A stretch of DNA of 33,382 bases from Actinomycetes bacterium (GTDB lineage: Bacteria; Actinomycetota; Acidimicrobiia; Acidimicrobiales; Acidimicrobiaceae), in contig JAJYHJ010000059.1 of NCBI GenBank assembly GCA_021784785.1, positions 1 to 33,382 of the forward strand, read 5' to 3'. A program made the translations under genes and the position numbers. Under the pieces are notes generated by a model that had not been told where the DNA came from, searched no databases, and worked only from the letters and a program-made list of their open reading frames with translations. Shown here piece after piece: positions 25,894-33,382 of the stretch. Position 1 is the first letter of the stretch, and each line of letters starts with the position of its first letter.

Positions 25894-27267
25894 TTACAAA
25901 GGTGAGTTGGCATGCTGTGCTGGTCTTAGCCTCTCCTTTTTACTGATGAGCAGATTCAAAGCTCTTACGATGGCTTGACGAGTTTCGCGGGGCTCAATTA
26001 CTGTGTCTACGTAGCCACGTTCGGCTGCAATCCAGGGAGTCAAATAGGTCTGTTCATACTCAGATTTTGCCCTTGCTCTCTGACTGTCATTTGCTCGACG
26101 ATGAAGAATCTGAACTGCTCCTTCGGCGCCCATGACTGCGATCTCTGAGGTGGGCCACGCAATAGTAAAGTCGTTTCCCATGCCTTTGGAGTCCATGACG
26201 ATGTATGCTCCGCCATAGGCCTTTCGTGTTATGACACATATACGAGGGATCGAACAGGCGGCGTATGAAAATGCGAGTTCGGCTCCGTGACGGATCATGC
26301 CTCGCCACTCCACATCCTTACCTGGCAGAAATCCAGGAGTGTCCTCAAGGGTCACTATTGGGATGTTAAATGCATCGCAAAACCGGACGAACCGAGCGCC
26401 TTTTTGGGCTGCGGGTATGTCTAATGTTCCTGCCATGATCATGGGTTGATTAGCTACTACTCCCACCGTCCTTCCGTCTATGCGTGCTAATCCGGTGACG
26501 ATCTGCGGTGCCCAAAATCGTCTGAGTTCCAAGAACTCTCCAAAGTCTACGATTTCGGCGACGATGTCTCGGACGTCGTATGAAGAGGTCGGTTCTTTTG
26601 GAATGATTGTGTCAAGATTTGGACGGAGATCTAACCCCTCCTCGAACTCATCAGACCTTGGTGGAAGTTTGTCGGTGTTGTCAGGAAGAAACGAGAGTAG
26701 GTAAGCGATCTGCTCGATAACTTCATTTGGGTTATCAGCAGCCTCGTAGGCTACACCAGATTTTGAAAGCAAGATGTTCGAGCCACCCAGCTCTTCAGTC
26801 GTTAGATTGATACCTGTAAAGCTAGCAACCATCTGGGTTCCAGATAGAAATGCGAATGACTCAGGTGTGACTGAGACGTAGTCAGCAAGACCCAGGAGCA
26901 AGGTGGGTCCAGAAACCGCAGGTCCAATGAGTCCGGCGAGGATCGGTATGTTTCCAGAGCATAGGGCGATCTCTTTCGCTGCAAGCCCCCAGCCATGTAA
27001 AGCTCCAATGCCATCGGTAATCTCAGCGCCCGATGTGGAAAGTATGAGTACGAAAGGCAGACGATTTTTAAGAGCGAGCCGTGCTCCTTCGGCTATACGT
27101 ACGCCGTCTGACTCACTCAAAGCCCCACGTTTCGACGAAGGTCGTGACGTTACAAAGACGACATCTCTTCCGCCAAGGTTTCGGATTCCAGCAGCTGTCG
27201 ATCCTCGAGAAAGGTTTGTAATCGATAGGTCGAACTCGGCTTGGGACTTATATCTGTTTCTAATCAT
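25894..27267 (-). CDS. Acyl-CoA carboxylase carboxyltransferase (PccB/AccD-like) subunit, short N-terminus
   Basis: 457 aa; 'YDVRDIVAEIVDFGEFLELRRFWAPQIVTGLARIDGRTVGVVANQPMIMAGTLDIPAAQKGARFVRFCDAFNIPIVTLEDTPGFLPGKDVEWRGMIRHGAELAFSYAACSIPRICVITRKAYGGAYIVMDSKGMGNDFTIAWPTSEIAVMGAEGAVQI'. Confidence 0.93.
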   Translation of the reverse strand: MIRNRYKSQAEFDLSITNLSRGSTAAGIRNLGGRDVVFVTSRPSSKRGALSESDGVRIAEGARLALKNRLPFVLILSTSGAEITDGIGALHGWGLAAKEIALCSGNIPILAGLIGPAVSGPTLLLGLADYVSVTPESFAFLSGTQMVASFTGINLTTEELGGSNILLSKSGVAYEAADNPNEVIEQIAYLLSFLPDNTDKLPPRSDEFEEGLDLRPNLDTIIPKEPTSSYDVRDIVAEIVDFGEFLELRRFWAPQIVTGLARIDGRTVGVVANQPMIMAGTLDIPAAQKGARFVRFCDAFNIPIVTLEDTPGFLPGKDVEWRGMIRHGAELAFSYAACSIPRICVITRKAYGGAYIVMDSKGMGNDFTIAWPTSEIAVMGAEGAVQILHRRANDSQRARAKSEYEQTYLTPWIAAERGYVDTVIEPRETRQAIVRALNLLISKKERLRPAQHANSPL

Positions 27268-27295
27268 GCAATGCCTAATCTAAGAACTTCCGTAC

Positions 27296-28561
27296 CTACT
27301 TTACCCGTGGTTCTGTCGTGCTACCTCCTCCTTTGACAATTGCCATTACTGTTCTTGCGGCGTTTACTCCAGAAGCTAAAGCCCCATTTATAGACGGAGT
27401 TTCGAGGAAATCTCCGGCTAGGACGATATTTGCCGCAACCTGTCGGTCGATTGGCACCCTGAGTCGTTCTCCATAAACCGCCGGAAGAGCCTCCTCGATG
27501 ACGCCACTTGCAATATCTTCCCAGCTATTTGACTGCCCTTTAAATATTTGCCCAAGTTGCGTACGGATATCAGCGATGGAAGCGCCCGCGCGATGTGAAA
27601 CGGATATAAGGTGTTGACCCTGTGGCGCATAGTATACCGAGACGTCACTGAGCACGGAAACGGTCAGAATAGGACCTTTGTGAAGCGATGGAACATAGAC
27701 TGCGGCGTGTCCAAGAGGTCGTTCACTTGCGGAGAAGTATGTGTATCCGACGGATCTGTACGGAACTGCTTTAATGGTTCCGGGAACGAGTTGGTTGGTT
27801 GCACGGGCGTCTGTTGCGACGACTGTACACCTCGATACGATTTGCCTTCCATCAGACAGTTCGACACCTTTTGAACCGACTCTTACTACCTCTGCATCTA
27901 GATGTATCGATCCGCTAAGTTGTGATGCGAGATACTTGGGAATAGTATCCATCCCTAAAGCAGGGAGCGAAGCTCCTTCTCTTGCAAGAAAGGTAGCTAT
28001 CGACTTGGTAAAAGCGATGGGTGTTTCAAGCTCTTGGTCTAGGAGTATACCCCTTAGGAAAGGTTCGGCTATGGATCGCCTTAGTACCGAGGAGGAGCGC
28101 AACCTTCTGAGAATCTCAGCGGTAGAGGTCTCGGGATATCGCGCCTGCGCAACAGATGCTCGGAACACAGGAATAATATCTCTAGCGCTGATGAATCTAC
28201 GTATATCCTTTGCACCTAGGTAGGTAGAGAAGGGGTCTGATACAAGCGTCGTGCTCCCTGAAGGTGTGTCTATATAAAGTCCCTTATAAAAGGGTCTGAG
28301 TTCTAACTTTGTATAGTCGAGTAAGCGCTTTCCCATCGGGTAGTGACCTAGATAAACCTGAAAACCCCGATCAAGTACGAAACCATCTATGTGATCGGTA
28401 GCGACCTTCCCCCCTATAGAAGGGGATTTTTCGAGTATTGTATATTCAACGCCGTTATTCTCAAGAACTGCCGCACATGAGAGTCCAGCGAGACCACCTC
28501 CTACGATAGCGACCTCTGATTCAGCGCAAACGGCTGGTTCTGAAGTATGCTCTGTCGCCAC
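27296..28561 (-). CDS. NAD(P)/FAD-dependent oxidoreductase (amine oxidase / phytoene desaturase-like)
   Basis: 421 aa, GTG start; 'EVAIVGGGLAGLSCAAVLENNGVEYTILEKSPSIGGKVATDHIDGFVLDRGFQVY', C-terminal 'NIVLAGDFLETPSINGALASGVNAARTVM'. Confidence 0.9.
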   Translation of the reverse strand: MATEHTSEPAVCAESEVAIVGGGLAGLSCAAVLENNGVEYTILEKSPSIGGKVATDHIDGFVLDRGFQVYLGHYPMGKRLLDYTKLELRPFYKGLYIDTPSGSTTLVSDPFSTYLGAKDIRRFISARDIIPVFRASVAQARYPETSTAEILRRLRSSSVLRRSIAEPFLRGILLDQELETPIAFTKSIATFLAREGASLPALGMDTIPKYLASQLSGSIHLDAEVVRVGSKGVELSDGRQIVSRCTVVATDARATNQLVPGTIKAVPYRSVGYTYFSASERPLGHAAVYVPSLHKGPILTVSVLSDVSVYYAPQGQHLISVSHRAGASIADIRTQLGQIFKGQSNSWEDIASGVIEEALPAVYGERLRVPIDRQVAANIVLAGDFLETPSINGALASGVNAARTVMAIVKGGGSTTEPRVK

Positions 28562-28796
28562 TTATACAACAACTCCCTCGGCTTTTAGTTATGACTTGGT
28601 CACACCATGTATGTTATGTGGTCCTTCGGTAAGGCGTTTCAAACAAGAAACTATTACCTTTCTCATGTAACTCTACCTTTTGGTTAGCTAATTTGAAGTG
28701 CTAGTAGGGTTGTCGTGTCAAAGTGGTATTAGGTCGGCGAATTCGACTGACTCACGTTTTTGATGGTAGTCTACGAGGCGAGGAGGTGGGTAGATC

Positions 28797-29711
28797 ATTC
28801 GTTTCCCATCTGGAGAACAACATGAAATTAGACTCGATGACCAAGTGGCAGTCATTGCTGAAGTTGGGGCTACCTTGCGTTCATATCGATGTGGAGATCG
28901 AGATGTTGTCGACTCTTTCAACCCAAGCGAGATCTGCCCAGGTGCACACGGAGCTCTTCTTTTCCCGTGGCCAAACCGTATCAAAAACGGCCGTTACTCT
29001 TATAAGGGACAGAGCTTTCAACTTGATTTGAGCGAGCCTTCCACCTCAAGTGCGATTCATGGACTTCTCCGATGGAGACCCTTTGATGTTATTGCTCGTG
29101 AAGGTAACTACGTGAGTTTACGGACCGAACTACATCCAACACCAGGTTATCCATTTGATTTGTCATTGGAGAGTAACTATCAGCTCAGCCGAGATGGACT
29201 TGAGGTGTTTTCGACTGTTACCAACCTTGGCAGTGCTATAGCGCCATTTGGTTTAGGACATCACCCATATATATCCTTTGGCCCCGGAGCTACAGTTGAC
29301 GACGGCCAAGTGTCGATGGAAGCCAACTCCTACTTGTCCTCTGATCCGACGACGGGTTGGATTGGAGAGAAAGCTGGTTGTGCTCAAACCGACCTTGACT
29401 TCTCCAAAGGGAAGCATATGAGGGGAGTGAGCCTCGACCACACCTTTATGGATTTGGCCCGGGACCAAAATGGTAAAGGCTGGATCTATGTCTCCGGCCA
29501 AGACGAGCGCGTCGTAGCTTTGTGGATGGACGAACACTACTCCTACATCCAGCTTTTTACTAGCGATACGTTAGAAGGAGAGAGAAGGCGCAAAGCTATT
29601 GCCGTCGAACCGATGACCTGCGGTCCTCAGGCGTTTCGTTCGGGCGAGAGTCTCTTAGAGCTTGGCCCGTCGGAGCAAGCTTCATTGAGTTGGGGGATGA
29701 AACTTCTATGA
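28797..29711 (+). CDS. Aldose 1-epimerase family protein
   Basis: The track lists GTG 28845, but the frame is open to 28794 and encodes '(I)IRFPSGEQHEIRLDDQVAVIAEVGATLRSYRCGDRDVVDSF', family-like at its N-terminus, preceded by AGGAGG (28781-28786). Also 'GAHGALLFPWPNRIKNGRYSYKGQSFQLDLSEPSTSSAIHGLLRWRPF', 'FGLGHHPYI', 'VEPMTCGPQAF'. Confidence 0.9.
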   Translation: MRFPSGEQHEIRLDDQVAVIAEVGATLRSYRCGDRDVVDSFNPSEICPGAHGALLFPWPNRIKNGRYSYKGQSFQLDLSEPSTSSAIHGLLRWRPFDVIAREGNYVSLRTELHPTPGYPFDLSLESNYQLSRDGLEVFSTVTNLGSAIAPFGLGHHPYISFGPGATVDDGQVSMEANSYLSSDPTTGWIGEKAGCAQTDLDFSKGKHMRGVSLDHTFMDLARDQNGKGWIYVSGQDERVVALWMDEHYSYIQLFTSDTLEGERRRKAIAVEPMTCGPQAFRSGESLLELGPSEQASLSWGMKLL

Positions 29712-31102
29712 AAGTCCCAGATACGAACCAAAATGTAGATGTACTAGTCATCTTTGGAATAACTGGAGACTTGGCGCACAAGATGACGATTCCAGCCCTT
29801 TATAGGTTGGAGCAGTCCGGGTATCTCCACTGCCCGGTGGTAGGAGTAGCGCTTGAGCCCTGGAGTCGAGATCGCTTGGTGGGGGAGTTTAAAGCTAGCC
29901 TTGGCAACGATGGTCAGAGTGTGGACCAAGATGTCCTCGAGTCGTTAGCATCAAAGGTGTCTTACGTTCACGGAGACTTCTCCGACGCTGATACCTATCT
30001 TCGTCTTAAAGATTTAATAAGTAAGTACAAAAATCCACTTTACTACCTAGAGATTCCCCCTCCTCTATTTGCGCGGGTGATCCAAGAACTTTCCTCGGTC
30101 GGACTAGCGAGCAAGGGCAAGTTTCTTATTGAAAAACCATTTGGAACTGATCTGGGATCTGCCAAGGCTCTAAACGGTACCCTACACGAGATCATCACAG
30201 AAGAACAGATACTGCGTATCGACCACTTTTTAGGCAAGGAGCCCGTTTTAGACATCTCCTACCTACGGTTTGCTAACGAAATCATAGAGCCCTTACTGTC
30301 TAGAGAACATGTGGACTCAATCCAAGTAACGATGGCTGAAGACTTCGGAGTTGAAGACAGGGGATCGTTTTACGATAAGGTCGGAGCGGTTAGAGATGTA
30401 GTACAAAATCACCTTTTGCAGGTGCTGTGTCTTATGACAATGGAGATTCCAATCGCCGGAAACTATGGAGCAATTTGGGACAAGAAGACAGATATCTTAA
30501 AGGCTGTGACACCTATGGACCCAAAGACCACGATCTTTGGACAGTACGAAGGGTATTTAGATGTTCCTGGAGTCGCACCACTGTCGAAAACTGAGACGTA
30601 TGTAGCTACCCAAGTCTATATCGAGAACTGGAGATGGCATGGAGTACCTGTATTTATCAGAACTGGAAAGGCCCTTTCTGTGCGATCGACTGAGCTTAGA
30701 GTGGTGTTCAAGAGGGCTCCTCACCTACATTATGTAAGTGACCTGGGTGGCTTGCCGCCAAATGAAATGATTCTACGCATAGACCCAGATCCGAGCCTTA
30801 GATTGCAGTTGGCCTCAAAAGGTGCCGTGGGGACGCGTGGTAGGTCTGTGTCTTTGGATCTGCCTTTTGAAGAAGAGTTAGGAAAGTTGCCGCTTCCCTA
30901 TGAACGTTTAATACATAACGCGTTAATAGGTGACTATTCCTTGTTCATAAGGGAGGATTCAGTGGAGGAGAGCTGGCGAATTGTGCAGTCCTTGCTTGAC
31001 CCTGATAAGAGCATAATAGGCTACAAAAAAGGTAGCTTCGGTCCGTCCGATGCGAACGCGTTGTGTAAGGGACATTTGGGCTGGCAGAGACCTTGGCTGT
31101 AG
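29708..31102 (+). CDS. zwf: Glucose-6-phosphate 1-dehydrogenase
   Basis: 'VDVLVIFGITGDLAHKMTIPALYRLEQSG', 'FLIEKPFGTDLGSAK', active-site 'LRIDHFLGKEPVLDISYLRFAN', 'VQNHLLQVLCLMTMEIP', 'VPVFIRTGKAL'. ATG 29708 overlaps the epimerase TGA (ATGA); the track ORF starts at TTG 29690. Confidence 0.96.
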   Translation: MKVPDTNQNVDVLVIFGITGDLAHKMTIPALYRLEQSGYLHCPVVGVALEPWSRDRLVGEFKASLGNDGQSVDQDVLESLASKVSYVHGDFSDADTYLRLKDLISKYKNPLYYLEIPPPLFARVIQELSSVGLASKGKFLIEKPFGTDLGSAKALNGTLHEIITEEQILRIDHFLGKEPVLDISYLRFANEIIEPLLSREHVDSIQVTMAEDFGVEDRGSFYDKVGAVRDVVQNHLLQVLCLMTMEIPIAGNYGAIWDKKTDILKAVTPMDPKTTIFGQYEGYLDVPGVAPLSKTETYVATQVYIENWRWHGVPVFIRTGKALSVRSTELRVVFKRAPHLHYVSDLGGLPPNEMILRIDPDPSLRLQLASKGAVGTRGRSVSLDLPFEEELGKLPLPYERLIHNALIGDYSLFIREDSVEESWRIVQSLLDPDKSIIGYKKGSFGPSDANALCKGHLGWQRPWL

Positions 31103-31154
31103 TGAGAAAGTTTCAACGATTAACTAACTCCAAAGTCGGAAAGGAAGTGAGCAG

Positions 31155-32189
31155 ATGGCTTCAGATGCTTCAATGCAACTTGGAATGGTGGGCCTTGGTC
31201 GAATGGGTGCGAATATAGTACGTCGACTCATGAGGGACGGACATAGATGCGTAGTCTATGACGTTAATCCAAAAGCTGTAGATGACTTGGTAAAAGAGGG
31301 AGCTGTTGGAGCATACTCCTACGAAGAGTTTGTGAGCAAGTTAGAGGTTCCGAGGAACGTCTGGCTTATGGTGCCGGCCGGTTCGATCACTGAAGATACC
31401 ATCTCAAAGCTATCTGAACACCTTGGTTCAGATGACGTAGTGATCGATGGGGGCAACTCCTACTATCGCGACGACATTAAACACGCAGGTAATCTTCAAT
31501 CCAAAGGAATCCACTTTATCGACTGTGGTACAAGTGGTGGCGTCTGGGGACTCGAGCGTGGCTACTGTCTAATGATCGGAGGAGAGCGTGAGGTGGTAGA
31601 CAGACTTAATCCGATCTTCGACTCCCTAGCACCGGGGGTAGATGCTGCGACACGCACTTCTGGACGATCTGAAGAGGTGACTCCTGAAGAGAAGGGTTAT
31701 CTCTACTGCGGTCCAAGTGGTGCAGGACACTTCGTCAAAATGGTTCACAACGGGATCGAGTACGCAATGATGGCAGCCTATGCAGAAGGCTTAAACATCT
31801 TGCACAGAGCAAATGTAGGGAAAGAGAACTTTGTAGCTGATGCAGAGACGGCGCCACTTGCAAATCCAGAGTTTTATCAGTATGACATCGACACAGCTAA
31901 AGTAGCAGAACTTTGGCGTCGAGGCAGCGTGGTACAGTCATGGTTGTTGGATCTTACAGCGGAAGCGCTTTTTGACTCTCCTACGTTAGATAAGTTTCAA
32001 GGCAGAGTATCAGACTCTGGAGAAGGCCGATGGACATCAGTGGCAGCTATCGATGAGGGCGTTCCTGCTCCTGTGCTCACCACCGCATTGTACTCGAGAT
32101 TCTCCTCTCGCAATCTATCTGACTTCGCCGATAAAGTGCTCTCCGCTATGAGAAAGGGCTTTGGGGGTCACGACGAAAAGGCTAAATAA
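31155..32189 (+). CDS. gnd: 6-phosphogluconate dehydrogenase (decarboxylating), short GntZ/NAD-type
   Basis: 344 aa; 'LGMVGLGRMGANIVRRLMRDGHRCVVYDVNPKAV', 'DDVVIDGGNSYYRDDIKHAGNLQSKGIHFIDCGTSGGVWGLERGYCLMIGG', 'YCGPSGAGHFVKMVHNGIEYAMMAAYAEGLNIL'. Confidence 0.95.
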   Translation: MASDASMQLGMVGLGRMGANIVRRLMRDGHRCVVYDVNPKAVDDLVKEGAVGAYSYEEFVSKLEVPRNVWLMVPAGSITEDTISKLSEHLGSDDVVIDGGNSYYRDDIKHAGNLQSKGIHFIDCGTSGGVWGLERGYCLMIGGEREVVDRLNPIFDSLAPGVDAATRTSGRSEEVTPEEKGYLYCGPSGAGHFVKMVHNGIEYAMMAAYAEGLNILHRANVGKENFVADAETAPLANPEFYQYDIDTAKVAELWRRGSVVQSWLLDLTAEALFDSPTLDKFQGRVSDSGEGRWTSVAAIDEGVPAPVLTTALYSRFSSRNLSDFADKVLSAMRKGFGGHDEKAK

Positions 32190-32346
32190 GCTGCGACCAA
32201 GGCCCTGAGATAGCTTTGGCTAAGATAGACCTGAGAAATCATGAGGAGTTGCTTAGCAGTACTCTCGGTTCATCTATGCGAGGCGCATAGACGATTTAGA
32301 TATAGAGTTAGCTCATCTAAACTTGTATCTTAAGACAAGGAGATAG

Positions 32347-33382
32347 GTGCGGTACGCTCTAAGACAGAGATGGGCTCGAATCTTAGCGAGCTACATGTTG
32401 ACCCTCGTTGGCGTTGTTGTTAGCGCGTATCTTCTCGTCCCTAAGACTTCGGAGTTAAAGGCTATTAAATCGGTGCTGAACGACTCCGATACGTGGCTAT
32501 TGTTGGTGGCTGGAGGTTTGGAACTCCTATCTATCTGGTTCTACGCCCTTACAACGAGACAACTGACAGAGCGAAATAAGGGGAAAATCTCAAAGAGATT
32601 TATCCTTGCGGTAACGGTGGCAGCGTCAGCCATTGGCAACTCGCTGCCACTTGGAGCGGGAGTCACGGCTGTATATGCATTTCGAAAGCTTGAGAGTCGT
32701 GGTGTAGACCGCAAAGAAGCGGCTCTCGCCGTAGGCGCTAGTAACGCGGTAGCCGTAGCGACCCTTGCGCTTCTAGCTGCTCTAAGTGCACTTTTAGGTG
32801 GAAGTACAGTTCTAAATGGGGCCGATATCGTTGTACTTGTGGGTGTTGGCATGCTTGCGTTTCTGTTGGTTGCATACGTCCGAGTCGCAATGAAATCTAT
32901 CGTCTACCTATTCGAAGTTCTAAAAGGTGCGAGAAGGTACGGTTTTGCAGACTCTCGATCTATAGCTAAGACGAAAAGTACCAAGGCGGCCGACTTTGAA
33001 CTTTCTAGAACAACTATCGCTGTCGCCTCGTTGTACGCCTTTTTGAATTGGCTCTTTGACCTTATGGCTCTACTATTGGCCGTCCATATTGTCCATGCAA
33101 ACGTTCCGTTGTTTGGAGTTGTTGCGGCTTACTTTGTCGGTGCTCTAGCGGCTAACTTACCGATAACACCAGGTGGACTAGGTGTAGTTGAGGGATCTCT
33201 AGCGGTTGCATTGATTGCATTTGGAGGGGGCCGTACGACGGTTCTCGCCGCTGTACTGCTTTATCGTCTGGTTAGTTTCTGGATCTGGCTGCCAACGGGA
33301 TGGATTGTTCACTTTATTATGTCGTATTTGAGCCACAAGCGACCACACGCTAGCGTTGAGTTTGCTGAAACTTTTAAGATCG
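32347..33382 (+). CDS. Flippase-like / lysylphosphatidylglycerol synthase TM-region (UPF0104-type) integral membrane protein, truncated by window edge
   Basis: My own translation from GTG 32347 to the end: 'MRYALRQRWARILASYMLTLVGVVVSAYLL...AASAIGNSLPLGAGVTAVYAFRKLESRGVDRKEAALAVGASNAVAVATLALLAAL...VAAYFVGALAANLPITPGGLGVVEGSLAVALIAFGGGRTTVLAAVLLYRLVSFWIWLPTGWI'. Open to position 33382; absent from the ORF track. Confidence 0.88.
   Translation, partial: MRYALRQRWARILASYMLTLVGVVVSAYLLVPKTSELKAIKSVLNDSDTWLLLVAGGLELLSIWFYALTTRQLTERNKGKISKRFILAVTVAASAIGNSLPLGAGVTAVYAFRKLESRGVDRKEAALAVGASNAVAVATLALLAALSALLGGSTVLNGADIVVLVGVGMLAFLLVAYVRVAMKSIVYLFEVLKGARRYGFADSRSIAKTKSTKAADFELSRTTIAVASLYAFLNWLFDLMALLLAVHIVHANVPLFGVVAAYFVGALAANLPITPGGLGVVEGSLAVALIAFGGGRTTVLAAVLLYRLVSFWIWLPTGWIVHFIMSYLSHKRPHASVEFAETFKI

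Noticed and set aside
1-33382. Search for CRISPR arrays, transposases, integrases, defence systems, retrons, rRNA and tRNA genes
   Set aside because: No regularly spaced repeats, no transposase/integrase motifs and no RNA gene signatures seen by eye; a computational scan (tRNAscan-SE, Infernal, minCED) would be needed to be certain.

Overview
The window is a mostly ordinary, moderately low-GC bacterial chromosomal segment. The style of the metabolic genes suggests an actinobacterium, possibly an acidimicrobial lineage; this is inference only. I can support 24 large coding regions plus one small coupled ORF. In order they are: class IV aminotransferase; orphan XdhC/CoxI-family protein; transketolase; an amine/polyamine-type catabolic block (alanine dehydrogenase, PuuB-like FAD oxidoreductase, GABA-type aminotransferase, aminobutyraldehyde-type dehydrogenase, Lrp/AsnC regulator, omega-amino acid aminotransferase); a small GC-richer insert with a GNAT acetyltransferase; a complete Dpp/Opp ABC importer; an MMPL transporter with a crotonase-fold protein; PPOX-fold protein plus CaCA antiporter; nitroreductase; carboxyltransferase subunit and FAD oxidoreductase; aldose 1-epimerase, glucose-6-phosphate dehydrogenase and 6-phosphogluconate dehydrogenase; and a truncated flippase-like membrane protein at the right edge that is absent from the ORF track. 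I found no rRNA, tRNA, CRISPR array or intact mobile element. The best leads are two perfect 19-bp inverted repeats and a phased direct repeat in the divergent ALDH/Lrp control region, a probable ATT/ATC start codon on the aldose epimerase, a crotonase lacking both canonical catalytic glutamates, a CaCA antiporter with an asymmetric ion site, a Cys4 insert in a class III aminotransferase, and the atypical-composition segment near 12.7-14.0 kb. I saw no convincing wholly new multi-gene system.
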